A DNA stretch of 64,000 bases, from positions 62,001 through 126,000 of the forward strand of contig CAVYOA010000008.1 of NCBI GenBank assembly GCA_963769945.1. The letters are read 5' to 3'. Below are positions 10,073 to 20,619 of the stretch, piece after piece. The position numbers were made by a program, and so were the translations under genes. Position 1 is the first letter of the stretch, and each line of letters opens with the position of its first letter. Source of the stretch: WHSW01 sp963769945. GTDB lineage: Bacteria; Actinomycetota; Thermoleophilia; Solirubrobacterales; 70-9. The notes beneath the pieces are model-generated. The model was not told the DNA's origin. It saw only the letters and a program-made list of their open reading frames with translations, and did no database searches.

Positions 10073-10159
10073 TAGTGGGCGAGACGCTAGATGATTGATC
10101 CCACGGAACCGCGTACGCGGGGGCGCACGGGGCCGAGCTGGGCGTGGCCGGCGGGCGAA

Positions 10160-10181
10160 GCCCATGCTGGTGGGCATGGGC
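10160..10181 (-). other. stem-loop downstream of the 12-gene operon
   Basis: A perfect 8-bp inverted repeat GCCCATGC / GCATGGGC with a six-base loop, about 70 bases past the last stop codon of the minus-strand operon and 88 bases before the GH31 start. There is no T-tract, so it is a possible processing or rho-type end rather than a proven terminator. I see nothing else in the roughly 175-base gap. Confidence 0.4.
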
Positions 10182-10249
10182 GAGTCCCGACGGCGCGATC
10201 CAGCGACGGTGTCCGGGCGTCATCCGCGGGCGTGAGCTCGTGGGATCAC

Positions 10250-11572
10250 TCATCTCACGCCGTCAGCGGCCTCAAGCGCGGTCAGGACATGCAGGTGGAA
10301 CTCCGCCATCTCGGCGAGGTCATCGAGGCTGATGCTTTCGTCGTCGGCGTGGGCGCTGGCGCTGTAGCCCACCGGATCATCGTGGAACACCGGTGCGAAG
10401 CCGTAGGCGGCAGTATCGAAGGCGCTGCGGATCCAGTGCGAGTCGGTGAACCCGGTCGAGATCATCGGCAGCAGCTCGGCGCCAGGGACGCGCTCGGCGA
10501 CGTAGTCGGCGAGCAGCCGGTAAAGCGGCGTGTCGATCGAGGATTCGGTTCCACCCTGAAGCGGCTCAACGAACTCGATCTCGTACTCGAGCTCGCCGCC
10601 GAGGGTGGCCTCGACGTGAGCGACAACGTCGGCGTCGCTTTGCCCCGGCAGCGCCCGCACGTCGCAGATGACGTCGGCGTAGGGCGGGATCACGTTCGCG
10701 GGCTCGAAGCTGTGCACACCCGTGGGGGTCACGGTCATCCGCGTCATCGCCGGCAGTAGGTCGGCCAGCAGCGGGTGTAGCTTCGCCGCGCCGGCGAGCG
10801 CTTCGGCGTCATCGAAGTCGTCGACACCGAGAACAGCGAGAGCGCGATCGACCGCCGCGACGCGGCGGGCCGGACCCACTGCAGCTGCCAAGCGCTCGAT
10901 CGCGGCGCAGAGATGGCGCAGCGGGTTGTCGGCGGCGCTCGGTACCGAGGCGTGCCCGGCGCGGCCGAAGAGGCGCAGCCGCAGCGCCGTGACCTGTTTC
11001 TCGCCGACCGAAACGGCGACGAACCGGCGCCCGTCGGCGAGTTCGAGCAAGCTGCCTCCCCCTTCATTGAGGGCACAGTCGCAGCACAGATCGGGGCGCT
11101 CGCGCACGAGCCACGACATGCCGACGTCGGCGCGGTTGCCCTCCTCGTCCGCCTCCGCGATGAGGACCACATCCCCCGCCGGCGGGGTGCCGTTGCGGAC
11201 GAAGGCGGCGAGCGCCACGACGCGCGCCGCCAGCTCATTCTTCATGTCGACGGCGCCGCGACCAATCAGGCGACCGTCGCGCACTGCCCCCGCGAATGGC
11301 CCCACGCTCCAGCCACCCGGCGCCGCCGGGACGACGTCGGTGTGGGCGAGCAGCATCAGCGATGGCCCCTCACCGCGGCCCGGCACTCGCGCGATCAGGT
11401 TGAGCCGAGCCGGGTCCGGGCCGGCGAGCTCGCACTGCACCCCCGCCTCACTCAAATAGCGGGCAAGAAGCTCAGCGGCCGGGGTTTCGTTGCCGGGCGG
11501 GTTCGAGGTGTCGAGCCGGATCAGCGCCTGCGCCAGCTCGACGACCTCGTGGCGCAGGTCGAACTCGCTCAT
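10250..11572 (-). CDS. M20 family metallopeptidase (ArgE/DapE/ACY1/CPG2-like)
   Basis: Co-catalytic zinc amidohydrolase of 440 residues. Metal ligands are visible in LLAHTDVVPA, GRGAVDMKNELAA, the EADEEGN acidic pair, and the C-terminal SASAHADDE histidine. A dimerisation domain is inserted around residues 180-290. Family members remove acyl groups from amino acids or cut dipeptides and carboxypeptidase substrates in the cytosol. It is the last gene of the 12-gene operon: its ATG overlaps the stop of the S58 peptidase gene (ATGA). In context it probably finishes hydrolysis of imported peptides or N-acylated products into free amino acids. No signal peptide. Confidence 0.93.
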   Translation of the reverse strand: MSEFDLRHEVVELAQALIRLDTSNPPGNETPAAELLARYLSEAGVQCELAGPDPARLNLIARVPGRGEGPSLMLLAHTDVVPAAPGGWSVGPFAGAVRDGRLIGRGAVDMKNELAARVVALAAFVRNGTPPAGDVVLIAEADEEGNRADVGMSWLVRERPDLCCDCALNEGGGSLLELADGRRFVAVSVGEKQVTALRLRLFGRAGHASVPSAADNPLRHLCAAIERLAAAVGPARRVAAVDRALAVLGVDDFDDAEALAGAAKLHPLLADLLPAMTRMTVTPTGVHSFEPANVIPPYADVICDVRALPGQSDADVVAHVEATLGGELEYEIEFVEPLQGGTESSIDTPLYRLLADYVAERVPGAELLPMISTGFTDSHWIRSAFDTAAYGFAPVFHDDPVGYSASAHADDESISLDDLAEMAEFHLHVLTALEAADGVR

Positions 11573-12519
11573 CGCGCCCGGGCGAGCTCGGCAACGAGCT
11601 CGATCGGAAACGCCTCCTGCATCGAGCCGTCGCGGCGCTGCGCCGGCCGGGCAGCGACGAGGCAGTTGAGCACGGCCTCGTGCGCCGCCTCGTAGGCGGC
11701 GGCGAAGCACGCGTTGAGCTCTGCATCGCCGACCGCGCCGGTGCCGGTGGCGGCGGTCGTGAACGCGAGCGCGATCTCACCCGATTGGTCGGACGCGTAG
11801 GAGCCGGCTCGCGCCAAGCCCAGCAGCGAACGTAACGCGAGGCGGCGAAGCTGCTGTGGGTGAAGCGGCGCGTCGGTGGCGCAGACGGCGATGCAGGAGC
11901 CGTGCGGGGTCGGCCGGCCCGTTGCGGGTTCAAGCCGGGTGCCGAGCAGGTCGAGGTATTCGCGATCGCCGAAATTGCAAAGCAAAAGGACGCCGATGTG
12001 GTGCTCGCCGACCACACGCGAGGCAGTGCCGATGCCGCCGGGAAAGTCGAAGCAGGTCATCCCGGTGCCGGCACCGACGCTGCCCTCCGCGACCCCGGTG
12101 CCGAGCGCCCCGCAGGCGCTCTCGACATCGGCAGCGGTGACCGTGCGCGAATCCGCCATGTCGCCGTCGTCGCATTCGCCGACGACCGGGATCACGACAT
12201 CGTCGGGCCCGTGGCCGGAGGCGACCACGGCCGCTTGCATCACGGTTCCGACGGCGTGAGTGCCGCAGAGGTACACCGGGGTCTCCATGCGCCCGAGCTC
12301 GTCGATCTCAAGCTTCGCGGTGAGCTCGCCGGTGCCGTTGACAGTCGCCACCCCAGCCGTAGCCGGCAGCTCGGGCGGCGCGGCCACGCTCACCCCGGTG
12401 TGCTCGCCGCTGGCCGCTTGGGAGTGACCAACGAGCACGCCGGGCACGTCGGTGATCGCGTTTCGCTCGCCGGTCTCGAGCACGCCGATCGGACCGGCGA
12501 CATCTCGCCATCTAGCCAT
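11569..12519 (-). CDS. S58 family aminopeptidase (DmpA/BapA-like)
   Basis: N-terminal nucleophile (Ntn) hydrolase of 316 residues. The precursor cleaves itself before a serine; the expected site is the Gly-Ser of PTPHGSCIAVCATDAPL near residue 210, where the ATDAPL run is the family signature. The N-terminal NAITDVPGVLVGHS is also typical. The family contains D-/L-aminopeptidase DmpA and the beta-peptidyl aminopeptidases (BapA), which release N-terminal beta-amino acids from peptides. That specificity would suit this operon, which also carries 3,5-diaminohexanoate catabolic enzymes, but substrate choice cannot be read from sequence. ATG 12519 overlaps the ATPase gene upstream by 8 bases and the M20 gene downstream by 4. 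Confidence 0.9.
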   Translation of the reverse strand: MARWRDVAGPIGVLETGERNAITDVPGVLVGHSQAASGEHTGVSVAAPPELPATAGVATVNGTGELTAKLEIDELGRMETPVYLCGTHAVGTVMQAAVVASGHGPDDVVIPVVGECDDGDMADSRTVTAADVESACGALGTGVAEGSVGAGTGMTCFDFPGGIGTASRVVGEHHIGVLLLCNFGDREYLDLLGTRLEPATGRPTPHGSCIAVCATDAPLHPQQLRRLALRSLLGLARAGSYASDQSGEIALAFTTAATGTGAVGDAELNACFAAAYEAAHEAVLNCLVAARPAQRRDGSMQEAFPIELVAELARAR

Positions 12520-13485
12520 CCTCAGCTCGCCCCTGCCCGTGCGTCGGGTCGTGCAGCAGACAGGCCGCCGAGTGCCCTGGCCGGCCGGTCTCGAGCAGCG
12601 GCGGATCGACGCGATCGCAGGGATCGAAGCGCTTCGGGCAGCGTGGGTGAAAGCGACATCCGCTCGGCACCGCGGTCGCGTCCGGCAGTTCCCCGGCAAG
12701 CAGCTCGCGGTCTCCCCCACCACCTGGCACGGGTACTGGGATCGCCGTGACGAGGGCCCGGGTATAGGGGTGCTGGGGATGCTCGATCACATCCGCGGCC
12801 GAGCCCTGCTCGACGATCCGCCCCAGGTACATGACGGCTATCCGATCGCACAGCGACCAGGCCAGGCTGAGGTCGTGGGTGATGAACAGCAGCGCCAGGC
12901 CGCGGCTGCGCTGCGCCGCCAGCAGCACCTCGAGGATCTGAGCCCGCACCGAAACGTCGAGCATCGAAACCGGCTCGTCGCAGATCAGCCCGTCTGGCTC
13001 GAGCACGAGCGCGGCGGCGATAGCGACGCGCTGACGCTGGCCGCCCGAAAGCTGGTGTGAGTAACGGCTGAGAAAGCGCTCGGGGTCGAGGCCGACGTCC
13101 TCAAGCGCCCGTCGCACGCGCTCATCGTGTTCGCTGCGAGGTATCCCCTGCACCCGCAGCGGCTCGGCGACGATCGTGGTCACGCGCTGACGCGGGCTCA
13201 GCGATTGATAGGGATCCTGAAAGATCATCTGCAGCCGGCGGCGCAGCTCGCTCTGTCCCTTCTTCGCCCCGACCGCCTCGCCGTTCAGCGTCACCTCTCC
13301 GCCCGACGGCTCGACCAGGTTCAACATCGCCCGCGCCAGCGTCGACTTGCCGCAACCCGACTCGCCGACCACACCGAGGATCTCACCGCGCCGCCAATCG
13401 AAGGAGACGCCGTCGACGGCGCGGGCGACGCTGCGGCGCGAGCCGAACTTGACGTCGAGATCGCGGACCTCGAGCAGCGTTTCAG

Positions 13486-13489
<4 letters not shown>
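12512..13489 (-). CDS. oligopeptide ABC transporter ATP-binding protein (OppF/DppF-like)
   Basis: Second ATPase of the peptide importer, 325 residues. Walker A GESGCGKST, Q-loop region MIFQDPYQSLSPRQ, ABC signature LSGGQRQRV and Walker B LICDEP are all intact. The C-terminal oligopeptide-transporter tail with GCRFHPRCPKRFDPC supplies cysteines of the kind that bind an Fe-S cluster in DppD/OppD proteins; this is family knowledge, not shown here. ATG 13489 overlaps the stop of the first ATPase (ATGA). It works as a heterodimer with that protein on the cytoplasmic face of the two permeases. Confidence 0.96.
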
Positions 13490-14498
<1,009 letters not shown>

Positions 14499-14502
<4 letters not shown>

Positions 14503-15353
14503 GTCTGCTCCTGAAGCCGCGGGTTGACGTACTCCTCGAACAGGTAGCCGAGCAGTGCGACGGCGAGCACCAGCAGCGTGATGCACAGGCCCGGCGGGAT
14601 CACGTACCACCAGGCCTCGGCGCTGGGAGCCCCCGAGGAGAACGCGTTCTCGAGCATCGTTCCCCATGAGATCTGCGTCGGGTCGCCGAGCCCGAGGAAT
14701 GCCAGCGCCGATTCGGAGAGGATCGCCACGGCGACGATCAAGACCGTGTTGGCGAAGATCAGCGGCAGCGCGTTGGGGAGGATGTGGGTGCGAAGGATGT
14801 AGCGGTGGCCGGCGCCGAGGGCGCGGGCGCGCTCGACGAACGCGCGCTCGCGCAGAGTCAGCACCTGAGCCCGCACGATCCGCCCCGTCCCGGCCCAGGA
14901 GGTGAGTCCGATGACCAAGATCAGTACCCCAAGCGAGGGGTCGAGAAGGCTCGAAAGCACGATCATCAGCGGCAGCGTCGGGATCACCAGGAACCAGTTG
15001 TCGACGGCGTCGAGGATTCGATCAGTCCAGCCGCCGAAGTAGCCGCTGAGCAACCCGACCGAGGCACCGATGACGGAGGAGATGATTGCCGCCGAGAAGC
15101 CGACGATCATCGAGACGCGAGCACCGACGAGCAGTTGCGAGAGAACGTCGGAACCGCTCTCTGTGGTCCCGAGCAGATGCGAGCTCGACGGTGGCGCCAG
15201 CACATCGAGGCTGGAGGCGTCGGGATCGTCAGGGGCGATCACCGATCCGAAGATCGCCATGAACGTGAACAAGCCGAGCATCGCGAGCCCGATCCGCCCA
15301 CGCCAGGTGCCGAGCAAGAGCTCACGCGCACGAAGGGCGCCGACCGAGCTCAC
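14499..15353 (-). CDS. peptide ABC transporter permease (OppC/DppC-like)
   Basis: A 284-residue inner-membrane permease. The DppC N-terminal membrane segment (IGLAMLGLFTFMAIFG), the conserved LLGTTESGSDVLSQLL region, and the EAA loop (ARALGAGHRYILRTHILPN) that docks to the ATPases are present. About six membrane segments are visible. The start is GTG 15353, overlapping the stop of the other permease (GTGA); the open frame upstream of it is not sensible. Forms the translocation pore with the DppB-like subunit. Confidence 0.95.
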
Positions 15354-16318
15354 GTCGCCTTCACCCTCGGATCGAGGAAGAAATAGAGGCAATCGGCTGC
15401 GAGGTTGGCGAGGATCACGCCGACCGAGAAGACGAGGAAGGTGCCCTGGAGAACGGGGAAGTCCTTGTCGTTGATTGCGTTGAAGGAGAGCTCACCGAGT
15501 CCGGGCCACGAGAACAGGGTCTCGATCGTGATCGCGCCGCCGGCGACAGCGCCGAACTGGATCGCGGCCAGGGTGACGAGCGGTAGCAACGCGTTGGGGA
15601 CCGCGTGCTTGCTAACAACGCGGTGCCAGGGCAGTCCGGTGGCACGCTTGACGGTGATGAAGTCCTCCGTGAGCACGTCGACCATCGACGAGCGCATGAT
15701 CAGGAAGTACTGCCCGAGCAGCATCAGGGTCATCGCGGTCGCCGGTAAGACGAGGTGATCGGCGACGCTGAGCGCCTCGGCGAACCAGCTCGAGAACTCC
15801 TGGCCAGGGGTCACCTGTTGGCCCGCCGGGAATATCGGGACGGCCACGGCGAGCACGAGGATGAGGATGATCCCGATCCAGTACTCGGGCGCGGCATAGG
15901 TGAAGAGGCTGAAACTGAGCAGGCCGTCATCGGCCTTCTTGCCGCGTTTGGTCGCCGCGATCACCCCGAGCCACGACCCGATAAGGGTCGCCAGCAGGGT
16001 GCCGGTGCCGACCAGCAGCAGCGTCCACGGGATCGCCGCCTTGATCTCGTCCCAGACCGGCTCCCGGGTGCGCTGGCTGATCCCGAGGTCGAGGCGCAGG
16101 GTGTCGCCGACGTAGTCGGCGAACTGGCCAAGTACGGGCTTGTCGAGCCCGTACTGCGCCCGCAGCTGCTCGATCTCCTCGGGATTTGACTGCGGCAGGC
16201 GCGCGAGCTGAGTTGTCGGATCGCCGAGGCCGCGGAAGAGGAAGAAGTTGAAGATGAGGACGAAGACGAGCGTCAGCAGCGCTGCCCCGACCTTGCCTGC
16301 AAGCCAGCGCGTGTTCAT
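15350..16318 (-). CDS. peptide ABC transporter permease (OppB/DppB-like)
   Basis: A 322-residue inner-membrane permease with an N-terminal membrane segment (GAALLTLVFVLIFNFFLF), the periplasmic YGLDKPVLGQFADYV loop typical of DppB, and an EAA loop (KRATGLPWHRVVSKHAVPNALLP, split here for length: ATGLPWHRVV then HAVPNALLP). ATG 16318 lies 10 bases after the binding-protein stop. Partner of the DppC-like permease; together with the two ATPases and the binding protein it makes a complete importer. Confidence 0.95.
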   Translation of the reverse strand: MNTRWLAGKVGAALLTLVFVLIFNFFLFRGLGDPTTQLARLPQSNPEEIEQLRAQYGLDKPVLGQFADYVGDTLRLDLGISQRTREPVWDEIKAAIPWTLLLVGTGTLLATLIGSWLGVIAATKRGKKADDGLLSFSLFTYAAPEYWIGIILILVLAVAVPIFPAGQQVTPGQEFSSWFAEALSVADHLVLPATAMTLMLLGQYFLIMRSSMVDVLTEDFITVKRATGLPWHRVVSKHAVPNALLPLVTLAAIQFGAVAGGAITIETLFSWPGLGELSFNAINDKDFPVLQGTFLVFSVGVILANLAADCLYFFLDPRVKAT

Positions 16319-16328
16319 GAGCGCGGGC

Positions 16329-18134
16329 TCATGCTTCCAGCTCCAGCGGCTCCGTTTCGCGGCGTCCCCGCGCACGCCCGAAGAGGAACGAGGCGATGGC
16401 GACGAACACGGCGCCGATCGCAACCAGCCCGCCGGGGGCACCGGTCGAGCCTGCGGCGGTCAACCCCTCGCCGGGCTCGATCGTCAACAGCGGCTCATAT
16501 GAGACCTGCTGGCAGAAAGCGGTGCCGGTCTCCGCCGGGCAGAGCCGTTCGACGTTGGCGATCGCGTCGGAGTTGTAGGCCTCGAGGTAGGGGTCCTCGG
16601 TGAGCACGATGTAGGGCAGGTCCTCCTGGAGGATCGCGATCATCTCCTGGATCACCGCCTTGCGCTCGGCCGTATCGAAGATCGCGGTCTGCTCTTCGAA
16701 CAGCCGGTCGTACTCGGGGTTCGAGTAGAAGGCGTCGGACGAGGCACCGATCTCGTCGGTGGTCATCAGGCTGAGCAGGAAGCTCGGATCGTAGGGGTCG
16801 CCGCCCCAGCCCCAGATGAAGCTGTCGAACTCGGGGGCGGGCTTGCCGTCGACCTTGCGGATCGTGAGCTCGGTGAGCTTCTCGGTGCTCACCGCCTGAA
16901 CGTTGAACTCAACCCCGATCTCTGAGGCCTGCTCGGCGATCAGCTTCGCCATCTGCACCTGAAACGCCGACTCGGAGCGCACGAAGAGGTCAAGCGAGAG
17001 CACCTGTCCATCCTTCTCGCGGATCCCGTCCTCATTCACAGTCCAGCCCGCGTCGTCGAGCAGCTGGTTGCCGAGCTCGGGGTCGTAGGGGTAGTCCTGC
17101 TCGGGAACCTCGTAGAAGGCCTCGTAGAACGAGGGCAGCAGGCCGTGGGCGACGAAGAACGTGCCCTGGGTGGAGATCGCGTTGATCCGCTCGCGGTCGA
17201 GTGCGTAGGCGATTGCTTGGCGCACGGTGCGGTTCTGCACCGCGGGGTTGAACTTCGCATCCGGGCAGTTCTCGGCCGAGCAGAGGTTGAAGGCGAGCTG
17301 CGAGAAGGCGTAAGTGGGCGCGCGCACCGTCTCCAGTCCCTCCTGTTGGCCGAGGCGCTCGAACGTCGCCGGCTGCACCTCGGGAATGAAGTCGACCTCG
17401 CCGAGGTCGAGCGCGCGCTCGACCGCGTCGTCGGTGCCGTACTTGATCAGCTGCACCTCGTCGAAGGCCGGCGGGTCGCCGCGCCACTCGGGGTTGCGCT
17501 CCATCGTCGTGATCCGGCCCCGCTCGAAATCGGTGACCATGTACGGGCCGCTGCCGACCAGGGGGATGTCGGGTTGGTAGGAGCCGGTGAGGTCCTTCAG
17601 CGGCACCTTGCCCCAGATGTGCTCGGGCAGGATGTAGATCCAAAGCCCGCCGACGATCCGCGCGTCGGGCTTCGACGTCTCGATGATCACCGTGTGGTCG
17701 TCGGGCGTCTTGATCGAGGTGACGTTGCCGGTGTAGGCGCTGAACAGCAGGCCGTTGCCGCCGAGCACCTCGATCGACCACTTGACGTCTTCCGAGGTGA
17801 TCGGCTCGCCGTCGGACCACTTCGCGCCCCGGACGAGATCGAAGGTGACGGTCTTGCCGTCCTCAGAGACCTCCCAGTCCTCGGCGATGCCCGGGCTCGG
17901 CGCCAGGGTCTCCGGGTCGAAGTTGAGCAGCAGTTCCCAGTTGAGCGCCCAGACCGTGTACTCCTCCTCGTTCACGCCGATGAACGGGTTGAGCGTCTTC
18001 GCGTCCTGCGACCAGCCGATCCTGAGCACGTCCTTGCCCGAATCCTGCGCCGAGGCCGCCGGCCCGCCGAGAGTGATCGCCCCCGCGACCAGAGCCACCA
18101 GCAACGACCCGCCCGCGAGCAGTCTGGACCTCAT
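16329..18134 (-). CDS. peptide ABC transporter substrate-binding protein (family 5), C-terminally anchored
   Basis: A 601-residue SBP_bac_5 protein that captures the peptide outside the membrane. ATG 18134 is preceded by AGGAGG at good spacing. A signal peptide (LLAGGSLLVALVAGAITL, cleavage near ASAQD) has no lipobox cysteine. The mature N-terminus DVLRIGWSQDAKTLNPF and the DNLTV-type body (RTVRQAIAYALDRERIN, WGWGGDPYDPSFLLS) are family typical. Instead of an N-terminal lipid anchor it ends in a hydrophobic helix (GLVAIGAVFVAIASFLFG) followed by RARGRRE, so it is probably tethered by its C-terminus. It starts 16 bases after the LD-carboxypeptidase gene. Confidence 0.94.
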   Translation of the reverse strand: MRSRLLAGGSLLVALVAGAITLGGPAASAQDSGKDVLRIGWSQDAKTLNPFIGVNEEEYTVWALNWELLLNFDPETLAPSPGIAEDWEVSEDGKTVTFDLVRGAKWSDGEPITSEDVKWSIEVLGGNGLLFSAYTGNVTSIKTPDDHTVIIETSKPDARIVGGLWIYILPEHIWGKVPLKDLTGSYQPDIPLVGSGPYMVTDFERGRITTMERNPEWRGDPPAFDEVQLIKYGTDDAVERALDLGEVDFIPEVQPATFERLGQQEGLETVRAPTYAFSQLAFNLCSAENCPDAKFNPAVQNRTVRQAIAYALDRERINAISTQGTFFVAHGLLPSFYEAFYEVPEQDYPYDPELGNQLLDDAGWTVNEDGIREKDGQVLSLDLFVRSESAFQVQMAKLIAEQASEIGVEFNVQAVSTEKLTELTIRKVDGKPAPEFDSFIWGWGGDPYDPSFLLSLMTTDEIGASSDAFYSNPEYDRLFEEQTAIFDTAERKAVIQEMIAILQEDLPYIVLTEDPYLEAYNSDAIANVERLCPAETGTAFCQQVSYEPLLTIEPGEGLTAAGSTGAPGGLVAIGAVFVAIASFLFGRARGRRETEPLELEA

Positions 18135-18150
18135 CCGTCGCCTCCTAGCA

Positions 18151-19107
18151 TTAGAGAACACCCGCCTCGAGCACCTCGAGGCTCTTGCCGGCCCCGTCGA
18201 TGCGAACCCGCGCGCCCAGCGGCATCGTCGCCATGTGCTTGCCGTGACCAACCGGCACGTTCGCGATCGCGGGGATTCCCAGCGGCGCGATCAGCTCGTC
18301 GAGCATCTCCTCGATCGACAGGGTCGACTCAGACTCCTCCGGTGGGACCCGCGAACGCAGGTTGACGTTAGTGCCGAAGACGAGCCCGGCGGCGCGCTCG
18401 AGCTTGCCCGAGCGGACCAGGTGGTTGATCGCCGTGTCGACCAGGTACTCGTCCTCGTTCAGATCCTCGACCAGCAGCACGCAGCCCTCGGTCTCGATCT
18501 CATACGGCGTGCCGATGCTCGCGCAGAGCAGGGTGATGCAGCCGCCGACGAGCGGCCCCTCGGCCGTCCCGTCACCGACCGTGAGCACGTAGGGGTCCTC
18601 GGGATCTTCGAAGACCCTGCCCAGCGGCTCGGGCCGAAAGGCGCGGTGAAACCACTCCTCGGTCGCCTCCGTGAGCTCGTCCTTGCGCCGGGTGAAGCGC
18701 AAGAAGTTCGGCCCGTAGAACGTCACCCAACCTGTGTTCGCGGCAAGCGCGAGATGAAGCGCGGTGATGTCGGAGAAACCGCAGACAATGCGCGGATCAC
18801 CAACCGCGCCCCAGTCGATCAGGTCGTAGAGGCGCGCCGTGCCATACCCCCCACACAGCGCGTGGACCATGTCTATGCCTGGCTCGCTGAGCGCCCATTG
18901 CAGGTCGGCGGCGCGCTCGGCGTCGGTGCCTGCGAGATAGCCATGGACCTTGCGGTGGTTGGGGCCGAGGACGACTCGGTGGCCGCGGCCCTCGAAGTAC
19001 GCCTTCGCCTGCTCGGTCTCTGAGCGGGTCTGCGGCGGGCTCGCGGGCGCGACGACAGCGATCGTCGCCTGATCGGGCAACGCCGGCGGCTTGATCCGCT
19101 GCTTCAC
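18151..19107 (-). CDS. LD-carboxypeptidase (peptidase family S66)
   Basis: A 318-residue cytoplasmic serine peptidase. The nucleophile is Ser112 in the nucleophile elbow CGFSD; the glutamate lies in LLVEDLNED near 213, and the histidine in GHGKHMATMPLGA near 285. S66 members remove the terminal D-Ala from recycled muropeptides (LdcA) or cut microcin C-type compounds (MccF). The Glu-loop reads more like LdcA than MccF. In this operon it may process imported peptides with an L-D or unusual bond. The start is GTG 19107, overlapping the TetR stop (GTGA). No signal peptide. Confidence 0.92.
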   Translation of the reverse strand: MKQRIKPPALPDQATIAVVAPASPPQTRSETEQAKAYFEGRGHRVVLGPNHRKVHGYLAGTDAERAADLQWALSEPGIDMVHALCGGYGTARLYDLIDWGAVGDPRIVCGFSDITALHLALAANTGWVTFYGPNFLRFTRRKDELTEATEEWFHRAFRPEPLGRVFEDPEDPYVLTVGDGTAEGPLVGGCITLLCASIGTPYEIETEGCVLLVEDLNEDEYLVDTAINHLVRSGKLERAAGLVFGTNVNLRSRVPPEESESTLSIEEMLDELIAPLGIPAIANVPVGHGKHMATMPLGARVRIDGAGKSLEVLEAGVL

Positions 19108-19787
19108 GCCACTGCTCCGCGCGAGACGCTGGCGATCGCCTCATCGACCAGCTCAGCCGGGGCCCGCAGCGAGCGCAAGACGAACTCGACGTGAAGCTCT
19201 GCCACCTCGTCGAGCTTGAGCGGACCACTCGGGTCGAACCACAGCGCCACCCCGGTGCACTGGAGCAAGATCGCGTAGGTGGCGATGTGGGGGCCGCTGG
19301 ATTGCAGGCTGCCGTCTCGGATACCGTCGCGGATCAGCTCGCTGAACATCGCCTGGTAGCCGTCTCGCTTGGCGATCAGCGCCCGGCGCGGCTCCTCGGT
19401 GAGCGCGCGGATCTCGCTGTCGGTCACGAACGCCTCCTGACGGTTGAGACCGTGGAAGACGACGTGCTCGCGCACAGCCGCGGCCAGGCGCAGGGCGGGC
19501 GCCTTCTGCCGCTGCATCGCGGCCACGACCTGCGCGGTAAGCCGCTCCATGAAGTCGTCCTGGAGGCTGACCAGGATCGCCTCCTTGTTCGGGTACCAGT
19601 GGTAGATCGCCGCCGGCTGCACGCGCGCGGCCGCAGCCATCGCCCGCATCGAGGTCGCGTGATAGCCGAGCTTCGCGAAGAGCTCGATCGCGGCCTCGTG
19701 GATCGCCTCGCGCGTCTGCGGCCCACGTCGTGACGAGGAGCGACCGCCGGCGAGCGGCTCGGAGGCAATCGTCGCGGGCTCAGCCAA
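19104..19787 (-). CDS. TetR family transcriptional regulator
   Basis: A 227-residue regulator. The N-terminal helix-turn-helix is clear (AIELFAKLGYHATSMRAMAAAA followed by IYHWYPNKEAILVSL, residues about 35-80), followed by an all-helical ligand domain. No ATG gives a full HTH; TTG 19787 is the best start and overlaps the BKACE stop by 8 bases. It is translationally coupled inside the operon, which suggests it senses a pathway intermediate and controls the operon itself. A candidate operator is the palindrome at 22053-22076 over the operon promoter. Ligand unknown. Confidence 0.9.
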   Translation of the reverse strand: MAEPATIASEPLAGGRSSSRRGPQTREAIHEAAIELFAKLGYHATSMRAMAAAARVQPAAIYHWYPNKEAILVSLQDDFMERLTAQVVAAMQRQKAPALRLAAAVREHVVFHGLNRQEAFVTDSEIRALTEEPRRALIAKRDGYQAMFSELIRDGIRDGSLQSSGPHIATYAILLQCTGVALWFDPSGPLKLDEVAELHVEFVLRSLRAPAELVDEAIASVSRGAVA

Positions 19788-20619
19788 GATGAAGCAGCTC
19801 CCGGGCCTGCTCCTGGGTCGCCACCTCGCGCCCGAGCGTGGTCGCCAGGCCGACGGCCATTTCGACCAGGGCGGCGTTCGAGGCGGCGAGGACGCCGCGG
19901 CTGATGTAGGCGACGTCCTCGAGCCCGGTCCGAATCCCGGGCGCACCGTGAAGCAGCGCCAGCGCGAGCATGCGCTGGTGATGGCGACCGATGCAGGTCA
20001 CGGTCCAGAAGGTGTCGGCGGGCAGCGGCCGCAGCATCGCGTCGAGCGCCGCGGGTGAGGCGTCGATGCCGCCCGGGACACCGAAGACGAGGTTGACGCG
20101 CATCGGCGCTTCGAGGATGCCCTGCTGAAGCCAGTTGACGGCGCTGACGACGTGGCCGACGTCGAAGCACTCAACCTCAAGCGCGATTCCCGCCTCGGTC
20201 GCCCGGGCGATGATCCCGCGCCCAGCCGGCGGTGGCGTGATGAAGGTCTCGTCGCCGAAGTTCATCGAGCCCGACTCGACGCCCGAAATATCGGGCTTTG
20301 CCTCGAGGCCGGTCGTGCGCTGGGCGATCGTCATGTCGTTGGCACCGCCGGTCGAGACCATCGTCAGGACATCACAGCCGGCGCGGATGCGGTCGATCGC
20401 ATCGACGAACAGCTCGGGCCGCCCGCTCGGGGTGCCGTCGTCCTCGCGCACGTGCAGGTGGGCGACAGTCGCGCCCGCGCCCGCCGCCTCGATCGTCGAA
20501 TCGGCGATCTCCGCCGTCGTATAGGGAATGTTGGGGTTGCTCTCGCGAAAGACGTCGGCGCCGGTGATCGCCACCGTGACGACGACGGGATCGCTGCTCC
20601 AGGCCAAAGCGCTGCTCAT
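19780..20619 (-). CDS. kce: beta-keto acid cleavage enzyme (BKACE/Kce, DUF849)
   Basis: A 279-residue zinc-dependent Claisen-type enzyme. BKACE proteins exchange a beta-keto acid and acetyl-CoA for acetoacetate and a new acyl-CoA. The zinc histidines are in VAHLHVRED (H54, H56), and the later GIRTGLEDVAY carries the conserved Arg and zinc-ligand Glu. The founding member Kce converts 5-amino-3-oxohexanoate to 3-aminobutyryl-CoA in lysine fermentation. Being coupled (ATGA) to a thioesterase gene and two genes after a Kdd-like dehydrogenase supports that substrate, though BKACE specificity is broad. Family assignment firm; substrate inferred from neighbours. Confidence 0.88.
   Translation of the reverse strand: MSSALAWSSDPVVVTVAITGADVFRESNPNIPYTTAEIADSTIEAAGAGATVAHLHVREDDGTPSGRPELFVDAIDRIRAGCDVLTMVSTGGANDMTIAQRTTGLEAKPDISGVESGSMNFGDETFITPPPAGRGIIARATEAGIALEVECFDVGHVVSAVNWLQQGILEAPMRVNLVFGVPGGIDASPAALDAMLRPLPADTFWTVTCIGRHHQRMLALALLHGAPGIRTGLEDVAYISRGVLAASNAALVEMAVGLATTLGREVATQEQARELLHLG

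Noticed and set aside
18151..19107. MccF-type immunity to a microcin C-like compound
   Set aside because: The glutamate loop (EDLNED) reads like LdcA proteins and no microcin genes are near.
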